This document shows, piece after piece, positions 17,042 through 26,876 of a stretch of 64,000 nt of DNA (positions within the stretch are counted from its first letter, which is position 1; the number at the start of each line of letters is the position of its first letter). Under the pieces are notes generated by a model. It made no database searches, had not been told where the DNA came from, and saw nothing but the letters and a program-made list of their open reading frames with translations. The DNA is from RYN-230 sp963793825 (GTDB lineage Bacteria; Actinomycetota; Actinomycetes; Streptosporangiales; Streptosporangiaceae), in NCBI GenBank assembly GCA_963793825.1, contig CAWCBE010000007.1:1116001-1180000 (forward strand). Reading direction: 5' to 3'. Made by a program: the position numbers and the translations under genes.

Positions 17042-19585
17042 GTGCCTTTGATGAGTACGCCAGGTGGTGGACCTGGTGAGCGGGTACGGCCTGCCGCCGG
17101 CCGCTTAGTGCTCCGGGTTGCCTGGCTGGTGCTGCGCGCGGAGTTGCGGGCCCGCTGGGGGACGTGGCTGGCGCTGGTCCTGGTGGTGGGCCTGGCCGGT
17201 GGGGTGGTGCTGACCGCGGCTGCGGGGGCGCAGCGGACTGGGACGGCTTTCACCCGCCTGCTGCAGGCTAGCCACGCCGCCGATGCGGCCGTGGTGGTGA
17301 ACGGCAGCGGGCAGGGCTATGACCGGGCGCTGGCCCGCCTTTCCGGGGTGGCCGGGGAGGCGAGGGTGCTGCTCGGCGAGGTCGGGAACTTGTCCCTGGC
17401 CCTTCCCGATGGTGTCCGGGTTCCTTCTGTCGGCGCAGATGTCAGCGTGGATGGAAGGTGGGGCACCTCGGTTGACCGTTTCAAGGTGGTGCAGGGCCGG
17501 ATGTTCCGTCCCGGCAGTGCGAGCGAGGTGGTCATCGACCCCCAGCTTGCCACGGCCTACGGCCTGCACCCGGGCAGCGCACTGCGGCTGCTCGCCGCCC
17601 CGACGGGCGCTGGGAACAGGCCAGATTTCAGCCGGGCGGCCCAGCTGCGGTTCCGGGTAGCAGGCGTCGTGGTGTTCGGCAACCAGATCGTCCCGGTCAC
17701 CCCGACCGACCATTTCCCCGAGATTGCACTGACACCAGGGTTCTACCGCAGCCGGCAAGGCGGGTCATTTCCTGTCGCCAACGAGGAAGAGCTCGTGCAT
17801 CTGCGGCCGGGAACCAACCTGGGGAACTTCGCCCGCCGGGCGAGCGAGCTGGCTCGCCGCTACCCCGGCACCCACGGTGTCCAGGTGATTAGCCTCGCTG
17901 ATCAGCAAATGAAGGTCGAGCAGGCGATCCGGCCGCAGGCGGACGCGCTAGGCCTGTTCGCCGCGCTGGCCGGCCTGGCCGTCTTGGTGGTCATCGGGCA
18001 GCTGCTAGGCCGCCAGCTGATGATCGGCGCTTCGGATTATCCGGTCCTGAGCGCCCTGGGGACCGGCCGGCGGCAGCTGTTCTGGCTGGCTGTACTGCGG
18101 GCGGGTGCAGTGTCGGCGGCCGGTGCCAGTGTGGCGGTGGTGATCGCCGTGGCCGCCTCTCCCTTGATGCCGATCGGGCCTGCCCGGCTGGCCGAACCCG
18201 ATCCGGGCGTACAGGTGAACCTGGCCATTCTCGGCATCGGGCTGGTGGCCGTCGCTGCCCTGCCGGTCCTGGTCATCGCGCCGGGCGCCTGGCATGCCGC
18301 GCAGGCTGGGAGCAAGCGGGGTGCTGGGCAGCCAGCGCCGGCTGCGCGGTCGCGGCTGGCCGCAGCGCTGGCAGGCCTGGACGGGGCGCCTGCCGCGGCG
18401 ATCGGGGCCCGGATGGCCGTCGAGCCGGGACAGGGCCGCAGCGCGGTCCCGGTGCGCAGTGCGCTGACCGGGACCGCGGTCGCGGTCGCCGCGGTGGTGG
18501 CCGCGCTGGTCTTTGGCGCTAGCTTGGCCCGGCTGGTTGGCACACCCCGGCTGTATGGGCAGGACTGGGGTCTGGGGCTCAGCCTGGGATTCGGTTCCGC
18601 CCCCGGCTCGGGACCGTCAGGAGCGGCCTCGTTCCTTTCGCACGTTCCCGGCGTCGCGGCATACGCGGGCGGCAACTCGGGCCAGATCAGCATCGACGGC
18701 CAGCAGGTGGCGGCCGTCGGGATCCACCCGCTGCACGGGAACGTGTTTCCCACCCTGCTCGACGGCACGCCCCCCGCCAGCCGCAGCCAGATCACCCTCG
18801 GATCGCGGACCTTGCGGCGGCTCGGCAAGCAGGTGGGGGACTTCGTCTCAGTGCAGGCAGCACCCGGCACGCGGCCTGCGCGGATGAGAATCGTTGGGGA
18901 GGCGATCTTCCCTTCCTTTGGCGTCGGCGGCTTTACGCCCACCGGCCTGGGCGATGGCGCGGCCATCTTCGCACCCCTGCTCCCGCCCAACGCCCTCGGC
19001 TGTCCCAGGGGCGTCACCTGCTACGACTTCTTCCTCATCCGCTTCCGGCCGGGGGCACCCGGGAAGGAGGTATCCGCCCTGGGCCACCGTTTCGTGTCGG
19101 CGCTGACCGCATCCGGGTGCCCCGCTGGGACATGCCAGGCGCTCACCGCCGCACAGCCGGCCACGATCAGCAACTACTCCCAGGTCCGGGCCACACCGCT
19201 GGCCCTCGGCGCGCTGCTGGCGCTGCTCGCCGTCGCCCTGATCGCCCAGGCGCTGCTCACCACCACCCGGCGCAGGCGCCGGGATTTCGCTGTCGTCAAG
19301 ACACTGGGGTTCCTCCGCCGTCAGGTCTCAGCCGCCGTCGCCTGGCAGGCAACCACGCTCACCGCGGTGGCGCTGCTGGCCGGCCTGCCGCTGGGCGTAG
19401 CGGGCGGGCGGTGGGCCTGGGCCTTGTTCGCCGGATCGGTCGGCGTCGGCTCCAGCGCCACGGTCCCCCTCAGCGCGGTGGCACTGATGATCCCCATTGC
19501 GGTGCTGCTTGCCAACGCCATCGCAGTCGGCCCCGGATGGGCAGCCGCCCAGATCAAACCCGCCGTCACGCTGCGAAACGAATAG
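17042..19585 (+). CDS. FtsX-type ABC transporter permease (MacB-like), orphan
   Basis: An 847-residue integral membrane permease with two FtsX-like halves. N-terminal TM at about 38-60 (WLALVLVVGLAGGVVLTAAA), a large extracytoplasmic domain, three TMs near 305-420, a second extracytoplasmic domain, and the terminal FtsX domain with RRDFAVVKTLGFLRRQVSAA and a final helix ending in KPAVTLRNE. GTG 17042 or ATG 17051 may be the start; a G-rich stretch precedes both. These permeases normally pair with a MacB/LolD-type ATPase and move lipids, peptides or drugs, but no ATPase lies next to it; the closest ABC ATPase gene in the window (45971) belongs to a different permease. Confidence 0.88.
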   Translation: MPLMSTPGGGPGERVRPAAGRLVLRVAWLVLRAELRARWGTWLALVLVVGLAGGVVLTAAAGAQRTGTAFTRLLQASHAADAAVVVNGSGQGYDRALARLSGVAGEARVLLGEVGNLSLALPDGVRVPSVGADVSVDGRWGTSVDRFKVVQGRMFRPGSASEVVIDPQLATAYGLHPGSALRLLAAPTGAGNRPDFSRAAQLRFRVAGVVVFGNQIVPVTPTDHFPEIALTPGFYRSRQGGSFPVANEEELVHLRPGTNLGNFARRASELARRYPGTHGVQVISLADQQMKVEQAIRPQADALGLFAALAGLAVLVVIGQLLGRQLMIGASDYPVLSALGTGRRQLFWLAVLRAGAVSAAGASVAVVIAVAASPLMPIGPARLAEPDPGVQVNLAILGIGLVAVAALPVLVIAPGAWHAAQAGSKRGAGQPAPAARSRLAAALAGLDGAPAAAIGARMAVEPGQGRSAVPVRSALTGTAVAVAAVVAALVFGASLARLVGTPRLYGQDWGLGLSLGFGSAPGSGPSGAASFLSHVPGVAAYAGGNSGQISIDGQQVAAVGIHPLHGNVFPTLLDGTPPASRSQITLGSRTLRRLGKQVGDFVSVQAAPGTRPARMRIVGEAIFPSFGVGGFTPTGLGDGAAIFAPLLPPNALGCPRGVTCYDFFLIRFRPGAPGKEVSALGHRFVSALTASGCPAGTCQALTAAQPATISNYSQVRATPLALGALLALLAVALIAQALLTTTRRRRRDFAVVKTLGFLRRQVSAAVAWQATTLTAVALLAGLPLGVAGGRWAWALFAGSVGVGSSATVPLSAVALMIPIAVLLANAIAVGPGWAAAQIKPAVTLRNE

Positions 19586-19690
19586 CGCGGCGCAGAACAC
19601 CCCGCGGGCAAAGTCCAGCGAACGCAGCACACAAGCGAAATGGTGAGGCTGGTCATCCGCGACCAAACCCGATAGCACTCTCATGACCCG

Positions 19691-20473
19691 ATGAGGCGGA
19701 CGGCCGAGTCGACCGCATCCGCTGGGAGAGCGCAACATGGTGGGGTCTCGGCTGTTTGCCACCAGGTGCGGACGCGCACGACGATGACTCCCATGGCAAT
19801 GGTGTACCGCCGTCCGGTAGGCGTGATGCGGCAGAGCGTCAAGCCACAGCTGGCCAGCTGGGATCGGGCAGGGCATCCCAGCCAGGTGAAGCTGGCTCGC
19901 TTCCTGGCGCATGTGGACGCCATAGCCGGGCCGGTGCTGGCAACGGTGAGCGGCCGGGTTGCTGCCGAGCTGATCGTCGGGTTCAGCGATGGCGTCTCCC
20001 TGATTGACGGCGGCCATGACCTGGACAACTACCTGTTCCCGGTCGCTCAGCGGCTCGGCCCTGAGCGGGTGGCGGCCATCTTCGGGCGCAAGATCTGCGG
20101 GCCGTCGTCACTAGCGGTGGGACCCGCCCAGCCAGACACCACCGGGGCTGCCCCGCAGTTCTCGGCCCGGATGGCTGGGTCCTATGAGCGCCGAGAGTGG
20201 AAACAAGAGCTCCACGATCGGCTTGCGGTGCAGGCGGCCACGATCGATCCGGGCCCGGCCGGGCTGACAATCGCGCTGACCACCGGGCCGGGCCGCAACT
20301 GGGCCAGCCTGTGGAAGCCGCTCATCGATGCCTTCGGCCCCGTGCTGGGCGAAGACCCTGCCCGGCCGTTCCACCCGCACGATGACCGTATCGTCAGCCT
20401 CGGCCTACATCACACCATCGACACCGGCCTCACCCACGACGTGATCATCGACGCTTGGTGGACCCGACTGTAG
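19691..20473 (+). CDS. Uncharacterised protein with RusA-like motifs
   Basis: A 260-residue soluble protein; the likely start is either 19691 or the ATG at 19784 (MTPMAMVYRRP). Two motifs stand out: LIDGGHDLDNYLFPVAQRLG (about residues 103-122) and LWKPLIDAFGPVLGE followed by PFHPHDDRIVSLGLHH (about 204-240). Acid-rich DxDN and K-x3-D...DDR arrangements recall the RusA Holliday-junction resolvase fold, but this is a motif-level guess. No phage or recombination genes are adjacent. It could equally be an unrelated conserved actinobacterial family. Confidence 0.55.
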   Translation: MRRTAESTASAGRAQHGGVSAVCHQVRTRTTMTPMAMVYRRPVGVMRQSVKPQLASWDRAGHPSQVKLARFLAHVDAIAGPVLATVSGRVAAELIVGFSDGVSLIDGGHDLDNYLFPVAQRLGPERVAAIFGRKICGPSSLAVGPAQPDTTGAAPQFSARMAGSYERREWKQELHDRLAVQAATIDPGPAGLTIALTTGPGRNWASLWKPLIDAFGPVLGEDPARPFHPHDDRIVSLGLHHTIDTGLTHDVIIDAWWTRL

Positions 20474-20711
20474 CTAACCCTGCTGCCTCTCGCCGCGGAT
20501 GCCACGACCAGGCCGGTCCTGCCAAGAAGCGCGTAATGCCAAAATAGGCTGATTCTTTAGGTTTTCATCACTATGTCCGTAAGCTCACAAATATCATGAC
20601 TTAATGTAACGCGACAGCCACAGACTATTCTCTTTCAGGTAACGGCTGCACCGTATCACCCGGGTTGCGCGTCATGTCCTTGCAGGCTCCTCAACTTCCA
20701 AGGGAACACAC
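20474..20711. other. AT-richer leader region
   Basis: About 240 bases with clearly lower GC than the surroundings (TTAGGTTTTCATCACTATG, AATATCATGACTTAATG). No gene. It probably contains the promoter of the SH3-like membrane protein. Confidence 0.45.
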
Positions 20712-21749
20712 ATGGCGGACCAGCCCCGCAGGCGGCAGAGTCAGCGGAGATGGGCAAGTGCGGCCTTCCTGTTCTTAGCTGCCTTTGCCGTAGCGGCACG
20801 TTATATCCTCTTTTCCAAAGGCATTTTGTACGGAGAGGCAGCGGCAAAGATGGCCAGCTTGATGGTAGCTGGCATCATTATCGCGGCTGGCTACCTGCCG
20901 CTCCGCATGCTACGGCCAAGCGAGGAAGCTGGAGAAGTCCCGAAGGAAACCATCGCCGCAACGGTCGCGGCCGTTCTGGGTCTCGCAACGACCGGCTACG
21001 CGATCAGCGAGCTGCTCGCCCCGAATACGCCTGTCGCTGCCACCGCCCCAGCCTGCAACGGGGTTCCGGTCTATGGGGCTCCGTTTTTCGCGAAAACAGA
21101 AGCGAACGGGGTAAACGCGCGCCGTGGTCCAGGCCGTGAGTACCAGCAAGCCAACCGCTATGAAGGTAATTGCACGCTCGGCTTTGACGGTTACTGCATC
21201 GGGCGGCCCGAACCAGACTTCATCCTCCACACCCCCGACCAGCGATGGCTGCTCGTTCATGACCGTAACCAACTGGTGGCATCAGCTGTCGTGCTGTCGC
21301 AGAGCCCTGAATCCGCGCTCGGAACGGCCCCAAGCCCGAAATGCGCGAAGCTTGGCGGGCTGCCCCAGCCGAGCCAGATCGTGCAGTTCAGCTACATCAT
21401 GTCCAACGGACAGCTTGAAGCATTGGCACCCGGGGCGGCAGCTGTTGGTTACGGCCTGGCGACTGTGCCGCAGCGTGATCGCACATACCAGCCTATCGCC
21501 CTGGCGGTGGATGCGAATTTTTCAGCCAAGCTGGCGCCCGGAAACATCGCCAACCTAGTGCAGACTTCGGGTGGTGTCTGGCTGGCCGCTTCGGTATGCC
21601 TTGCCGATAATGTCCCAGTTGTTAACTCATTGCGCGCGATCCGCCTTACCTTCCGTGGCACGCATATTGTCGGAGAGCAGAATAATGCAAGCCCCCCATC
21701 CGCGATCCGTTCTCAGCTGGCCGAAATAGCTTGCAACAGTTCTGGCTGA
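20712..21749 (+). CDS. Membrane-anchored protein with SH3-like domain
   Basis: A 345-residue protein starting at ATG 20712 after AAGGGAA. N-terminal half: basic tail, then three hydrophobic segments (FLFLAAFAVAARYILF; MASLMVAGIIIAAGYLPL; AATVAAVLGLATTGYAISEL). From about residue 115 an extracytoplasmic SH3b-like module: VNARRGPGREYQQANRY, and later DQRWLLVHDRNQLVASA. The C-terminal ~140 residues are a predicted beta-rich domain with two cysteines. GC content is lower than in neighbours, suggesting recent acquisition. SH3b domains often bind cell-wall peptides; the role here is unknown. Confidence 0.75.
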   Translation: MADQPRRRQSQRRWASAAFLFLAAFAVAARYILFSKGILYGEAAAKMASLMVAGIIIAAGYLPLRMLRPSEEAGEVPKETIAATVAAVLGLATTGYAISELLAPNTPVAATAPACNGVPVYGAPFFAKTEANGVNARRGPGREYQQANRYEGNCTLGFDGYCIGRPEPDFILHTPDQRWLLVHDRNQLVASAVVLSQSPESALGTAPSPKCAKLGGLPQPSQIVQFSYIMSNGQLEALAPGAAAVGYGLATVPQRDRTYQPIALAVDANFSAKLAPGNIANLVQTSGGVWLAASVCLADNVPVVNSLRAIRLTFRGTHIVGEQNNASPPSAIRSQLAEIACNSSG

Positions 21750-21900
21750 TGCGCGGCAAGGCTCCCGCGACGCGTTGTCAGCGGACCATGCTGTGAGAGA
21801 TCATCTCTGGCCGGTGGGTCCAGCCGTAATCCGACCCTCAGAACCTCGTAGCACAGCGAGCCGGAGAGATGGAGGGCGTTGTGGTTATTGGCAAAGGTAC

Positions 21901-22910
21901 TGAGGTGATCTCAGCGAAATAGGTTCGGGCATCCAGGCTTTAACCTGCCCAGACCGGGACGTCCAGGCAGACACGCGGACGAGCCGGACTGCCCGGAAAC
22001 AGGCGTGGAGCCCCAGTAGAAGAGGTCTCACCACAAGATCCACTTCCGCTGGAAGGCTCCACGTGATCGCCTATCGTGCCACGCTTGACGTCCCCAGGGA
22101 ACTCGCGCAGTTCACCGCGAAGCTGCTGGCCGCCGAGCGCCGGCGCCGTGGCACCCCGCGCGGAAGCCGGGCACTGACCTGCTTCTGGCAGGCGGTGCTG
22201 GGCCTGCGCTGGTTCCGCGACCGCACCACCCCCGATGCGCTGGCCCGCGACCACGGCATCTCCCGGGCCACCGCCTACCGCTACCTGGACGAGTTCATAG
22301 CGGTGCTGGCGCAGGAGGCGCCGGACCTGAGCGAGGCGCTGGAACGGGCCCGGGACGAGGGCCTGCCGCACGTGATCCTGGACGGCAAGATCATCGAGGG
22401 TGACCGGTGCCGGGAGAAGACGATCAGCGTGAAAGGAGAGGTCATCGACCTGTGGTATTCCGGTAAGGCCCACTGCCATGGCGGGAACGTCCAGGCCGTG
22501 TTCACCCCTGGCGGGTTCCCGCTGTGGGTCTCCGCCGCGGAGCCGGGCTCGGTGCACGACATCACCGCCGCCCGCGCCCATACCCTGCCCGGGCTGTACC
22601 GGGCTGCCGCGGCCGGCCTGCCGGCCCTCGCTGATCCCGGCTACGACGGCGCGGGCATCGGCATCCATATCCCGGTCAAGCAGCCCGCGGACGGGCGGGA
22701 ACTGGATATTGATACCCGCACCCGTAACGCCATCCAGCGCTCGCTGCGCTGTCTCGGCGAGCGCGGGTTCGCCCTGCTCACCGGCCGCTGGCGCGCCCTG
22801 CAGCACATCACCGCCAGCCCATCGAAAACCGGCAGCATCGCCCGCGCCGCCCTCGTTCTCACCCATTTCGAGTACCGCTACATCACATGAAAGTCTTTGA
22901 GATCACCTCA
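21901..22910 (+). mobile_element. IS5-group (ISL2-like) insertion sequence
   Basis: Perfect 13-bp terminal inverted repeats TGAGGTGATCTCA (21901-21913) and TGAGATCACCTCA (22898-22910) bound the transposase gene. No obvious target duplication was seen in the flanks (GTAC left, ATGA right). Confidence 0.75.
22063..22890 (+). CDS. IS5-group transposase (DDE_Tnp_4/HARBI1-like)
   Basis: A 275-residue intact transposase. An N-terminal helix-turn-helix (TPDALARDHGISRATAYRYL) precedes a DDE core: first Asp in HVILDGKIIEGDR (residues ~104-116), second in LADPGYDGAGIG, Glu in LRCLGERGFALLTGRWR. The start GTG at 22063 follows GGAAGGCTCCAC. Length is normal for the ISL2-type subgroup. The element lies in an intergenic region between the SH3-like protein and the beta-helix gene. 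Confidence 0.88.
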   Translation: MIAYRATLDVPRELAQFTAKLLAAERRRRGTPRGSRALTCFWQAVLGLRWFRDRTTPDALARDHGISRATAYRYLDEFIAVLAQEAPDLSEALERARDEGLPHVILDGKIIEGDRCREKTISVKGEVIDLWYSGKAHCHGGNVQAVFTPGGFPLWVSAAEPGSVHDITAARAHTLPGLYRAAAAGLPALADPGYDGAGIGIHIPVKQPADGRELDIDTRTRNAIQRSLRCLGERGFALLTGRWRALQHITASPSKTGSIARAALVLTHFEYRYIT

Positions 22911-23089
22911 ATGAAGCGATAACGCCTCGCGGTGCTTGATCTTGCCGACGGAATCCGTGGTGTGAACTCGTGTGGGCAGATTCAAGCAACAGCAACCAGA
23001 CGCCCTCATCTGCCGCGGGCGGTGTGCCGATGACCGCCACTCGGCGGTCTCGCTGTTGACAGCGCAGCTAGCGATCACACGATGTATGC
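22911..23089. other. Intergenic stretch upstream of beta-helix gene
   Basis: About 180 bases after the IS end. No gene accepted. The ribosome binding site for the following gene is weak. Confidence 0.4.
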
Positions 23090-24949
23090 ATGCCTGTAAC
23101 CGACCTGAACCCGGCCGAGCGCGCCCTCTGGCTCGGGTTTCCCCAGGGGACCGAGGTAGTTCTGCGTACTGGGGATCCGTCATCCGACGACCCCCGCCAA
23201 GGGCTTGGATGGGGCGAGGACCGTACGGTACGGGCGGAGGTGATCGCTTCTCTCGCGCTGGGCGAGCAGTCCGGCGGGGCGGCGGGCCAACTGCCCATGA
23301 TCCGGTTGAGAGGCGCGCGCATTCCCGGAGAGCTCCGCCTCTCGTTCGCGAGTGTGCGAGACGCGCTGATTTTGGAAGAGTGCTGGTTCGAAACCAGCCC
23401 GGACTTGTATTGGGCCTCGATGGGGTTCACCTCTTTGAGGGGCAGTGTGATGCCGGGCTTGAGAGCTGCGAATCTGAGGGTAACCGGCCACTTACGACTG
23501 ACTAACTGCCGGTTTTCTGGTGAAGTAAAGCTGCTGGGTGCGAAGATTGCGGGCGGGCTTCTGCTCGATGGAACCACGATAGTGAACCCGGGCGGCTTGG
23601 CTATCAATGGTGAGCGCGCCGAAGCGGGAGGAGACATCTGTTTCGGCGATGGTTTTGCCTGTGAAGGACAGATAAGGTTGTCAGGCGCCAAGGCCGGTGG
23701 ATCGCTTGCCATGGCACGGGCATTGTTGTCGGCACCCGGCAATGTGGCCTTGGCTGCCGACAACATTCAGATTGATGGGAACCTGGATGCTGCGAGGGCT
23801 CAAGTGTCTGGCGAAACGAGCCTTCGCCGGGCTGTCGTTAGGGGAAGCGTCCGGATGCCCGGCGCGCGGCTCAGTAACCCTGGTGGCATCGCTCTCCGTG
23901 CAGCCCGCCTGGTTGCCGACGACGGCCTGTTGCTGAACGAGGGCTTCACAGCCGAGGGAGAGATCCGGCTCTCACACGCCCGGAGCGGGCGCAACGTAAT
24001 CCTGGCCGGCGCACGGCTGCGCAACGACCTTGGGCCCGCTCTCACGGCGGACGGAGCCGCCGTGGAAGGCAGCATCCGGGCCTACAACCTTGAGGCCCGG
24101 GGTACCGTCGATCTAACCGATGCACGGGTGGCCGGATCCATACATCTGCAAGGCGCACACCTCGCTACAGCCAGCGGCAAAGCACTCACCGCCAACGGAG
24201 TGCAGGTCGTCGCGGTGATGAACCTATGCGATGGCTTCACAGCGCAGGGGACCATCAGCCTGACCAGCGCCCGCGTAACAAGCCAGCTCTGCTTCGACGG
24301 CGGGGCCCTGCTAACACCAGGCGGCGACGCTCTCCGCTGCTGGCGAGTGACAGTCCCCGAACTCGTGCTGCGACCCCGCCAGCCAATCCAGGGCCGCGTC
24401 AGCCTCCAGCACTCCAGCGTCACCATCCTGCACGACGACCCACTCACCTGGCCCAGCGAGCTCCAACTGGATGGCCTCACCTACGACGTTCTCGATCCCC
24501 AGCTGCCAGCCAACGCCCGGCTCGCCTGGCTCCGCCTCGATTCGCGTGCACACCTCGCCGGGCCTTATGAACGGCTCGCCGCCGTCTACCGCAGCGTTGG
24601 CAACGATAAAGACGCGCGGACGATCCTGCTGGCCAAACAGCGACGACGCCGGCCCACCTTGGCATGGTATGCGCGTGGCTGGGGATACATCCAGGACATC
24701 ACCGTAGGCTACGGCTACCGCCCGGTGCGTGCAGCGCTATGGCTGCTTGCTCTCCTAGCGCTCGGCACAACCATTTTTGCCATCCACCACCCACCGCCGA
24801 TCAGTAACGCTCCTGTCCCGGCATTCAACCCGCTCATTTACACCGTGAATCTGCTTCTGCCCGTCATTGACTTCGGCCAAGCACGTGCGTTCAACCCTAA
24901 TGGCGCCGAGCAATGGCTCGCCTTCGTCCTAACCGCTGCCGGCTGGATC

Positions 24950-26563
24950 GTAACCAGTCAGGCCCCCGGTTGATCTGCGGCGTGTCGGTGCTGGTGCCCG
25001 GTTTGTGATCATGGTTGGGTTCGGGGGTGCCTCATCCGGAGCAGCCGTCGTATGAGGAGCTGGCTGCCCGGGTCGCGGAGCTGCTGGCGGTGGTGGCGGA
25101 GCAGGCCGCGCTGATCGAGTCCCTGCGCGCTGAGGTGGCGGCGCTGCGCCGTCAGGCGGGCCGGGACTCCCCGGACTCCTCGCAGCCTCCCAGCCAGGAC
25201 GGCCCGGCGGCTGGGGCCAAGGCGAAAGCAAGGGCGGCCAGCCGGCGGGCGCGGCCGGGCCGGCCGCAGGGCGGGCAGAAGGGTCATCCGGGTGCGGGCC
25301 TGCAGATGGCCGCGCGGCCGGATGAGACCCGGGCGGTTGAGCCGGGTACCTGTGGCGGGTGCGGCGCGGACCTGGCCGGCGCGCCGGGCCGGGTTGCTTC
25401 TGTCGTGCAGGTCTTCGATGTCCCGCCGGCTGTGCTGACGGTGACGGAGTACCAGATGATGCGCCGCACGTGCGGGTGCGGGCAGGTCACGACCGCGGCG
25501 CCGCCGCCGGGCGTGACGGGCGGCCCGGTGTGCTACGGCCCGGGCGTGGTGACGGCGGCGACGCTGCTGGCCGGCACGGACGTAATCGGCATCGAGCGGG
25601 CCGCGGGCCTGATGGGCACCTTGTTCGGGGCACCGGTCTCCACGGGGTTCGTCTCCCGCTGCCTGGCCCGCCTCGACGCGGCGTTAACCACCGCCAGGTT
25701 CGAGGACGCCCTCAAGGGCGCACTGAAAGCGGCGGGCGTGCTCGGCACTGACGAGACTCCCGCCCCGCTGGCCACGGCGGCGGCCAGCGCGGACGGCTGC
25801 GGGAACCCGCACGTGTACACGGTGCGGACCATGCACGCATACACCGGTGGCGGCCCGGACCTGATCTGGTACGGCGCGGCGGGCAACCGCACCAAGGCGG
25901 CGATCACCGGGTTCGGGATCCTGGACGGCTACCGCGGGGTCCTGGTCCGCGACGACTACGGCGGCTACCTCAGCTACGACGCCGGGCTCGCCGGAGTCCA
26001 GCAGTGCCTGGCGCACTTGTACCGCTACCTCGACGATGCCTGCGCCATTGACCCGGTATCCCAGGCCTGGGCCCGGCAGGCCGGCGACGCGCTGCGCGAG
26101 GCAGGCACCGCGGTCAGGGCCGCCCGCGGCGCTGGCCAGGCCAGCCTCGGCCCGGGCCTGCTGGCCGGGCTGCGCCACCGCTACGACCAGGCCGTCGCCT
26201 GCGGGATCTCGGTCAACCTGTCCCGGCCCTGGCACAAGGGCGGCCACCCCGGGCTCGTCCTGGCCAGGCGCCTCAAGCGCAAGGCCGCCCAGGTCTGGCT
26301 ATTCGCGACCCGCTTCGACGTCCCGGCCACGAACAACGGATCAGAGAACGCCGTCCGAGGCTACAAGCTCGCCGCGAAAATCAGCGGCTGCTGGCGCACC
26401 CTCGCCACCCTGCAGCGCCACTGCCGCATCCGCTCCTACCTGACCACCGCCCGCAGCCACGGCCGACACCCCCTCGCCGCCATCCGCGACGCCCTCAACG
26501 GGAACTGCTGGATGCCACCTCCACCCAGCATGATCAACTAACCGGCCACCCGTGACTGGTTAC
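24950..26563 (+). mobile_element. IS66-type element, copy 1, perfect 8-bp target duplication
   Basis: Terminal inverted repeats GTAACCAGTCA (24950) and TGACTGGTTAC (to 26563). Flanks GCTGGATC (24942-24949) and GCTGGATC (26564-26571) are identical. It carries only the large transposase gene; the small IS66 accessory genes tnpA/tnpB are absent, as in the single-ORF IS66 subgroup. Confidence 0.85.
25015..26541 (+). CDS. IS66 family transposase, copy 1
   Basis: A 508-residue intact transposase. N-terminal coiled coil (ARVAELLAVVAEQAALIESL), a zinc-finger-like Cys region (CGGCGADLAG, RRTCGCGQVTT), then the DDE core with VLGTDETPAPLATAAASADG, VRDDYGGYLSYDAGLAGVQQ CLAH and the terminal NNGSENAVRGYKLAAKISGC. 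TTG 25015 is the longest start; GTG 25027 is possible. About 88% identical in sequence by eye to copy 2 at 41300-42817, so the two are related but not very recent duplicates. Confidence 0.93.
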   Translation: MGSGVPHPEQPSYEELAARVAELLAVVAEQAALIESLRAEVAALRRQAGRDSPDSSQPPSQDGPAAGAKAKARAASRRARPGRPQGGQKGHPGAGLQMAARPDETRAVEPGTCGGCGADLAGAPGRVASVVQVFDVPPAVLTVTEYQMMRRTCGCGQVTTAAPPPGVTGGPVCYGPGVVTAATLLAGTDVIGIERAAGLMGTLFGAPVSTGFVSRCLARLDAALTTARFEDALKGALKAAGVLGTDETPAPLATAAASADGCGNPHVYTVRTMHAYTGGGPDLIWYGAAGNRTKAAITGFGILDGYRGVLVRDDYGGYLSYDAGLAGVQQCLAHLYRYLDDACAIDPVSQAWARQAGDALREAGTAVRAARGAGQASLGPGLLAGLRHRYDQAVACGISVNLSRPWHKGGHPGLVLARRLKRKAAQVWLFATRFDVPATNNGSENAVRGYKLAAKISGCWRTLATLQRHCRIRSYLTTARSHGRHPLAAIRDALNGNCWMPPPPSMIN

Positions 26564-26622
26564 GCTGGATCCTCGCGACAACTGCGGCAGCTGGAATCAT
26601 CCGGATCCTGCGACGTGACTGA

Positions 26623-26797
26623 ACACCTGTCTGGCGCCGCCACTCGCTTGGGACCCGCAGGTCTCCCGCAGAGTAAGTACGATGCACTCTTCTGGCTCCC
26701 TTCTATGAAGGGATCTGTCAAGGGCATGGCCCCGGCGCTGTTGAGGGTGCGGCGGCGCTGGTCGGTGTCAACGTCGTTCGTCCGGCAGGGGTCGGAT
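26623..26797. other. Gap between beta-helix gene end and group II intron 3' end
   Basis: About 175 bases. Contains no recognised gene. It should hold the 5' side of the intron insertion target. Confidence 0.35.
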
Positions 26798-26830
26798 AGC
26801 CCGGGGGAATCTCACCCCCGGGCTTCCACA

Positions 26831-26864
26831 GATCCGTGCGTAACAGTCTCCCGTTACACGGCTC
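26831..26864 (-). ncRNA. Group II intron domain V
   Basis: 34 nt beginning GAGCCGTG and ending CACGGATC, with a GAGA tetraloop closing a 5-bp upper stem and a bulge on the 3' side, the standard shape of domain V. The G of the AGC triad faces A instead of the usual U, which suggests decay. Confidence 0.65.
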
Positions 26865-26876
26865 TTGCCGTCCTGG

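Larger units (their letters stand above)
23090..26622 (+). pseudogene. Beta-helix membrane protein gene interrupted by IS66-type element
   Basis: Residues 1-620 are encoded by 23090-24949; the last 16 residues and stop lie at 26572-26622, beyond an IS. Removing the IS and one 8-bp duplicate restores a single frame: ..LTAAGWI + LATTAAAGIIRILRRD, stop. The N-terminus begins TDLNPAERALWLGFPQGTEV. The middle (about 60-440) is a repetitive beta-helix rich in IRLSGAK, GSIRAYNLEARG, LTSARVTSQLCF type units, as in actinobacterial 'oxidoreductase'-misannotated membrane proteins. The C-terminus has a conserved block (LAGPYERLAAVYRSVGNDKD) and two to three TM helices. In the present state translation ends eight codons into the IS (VTSQAPG), losing only the tail of the last helix, so a near-complete product might still form. 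Confidence 0.85.
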
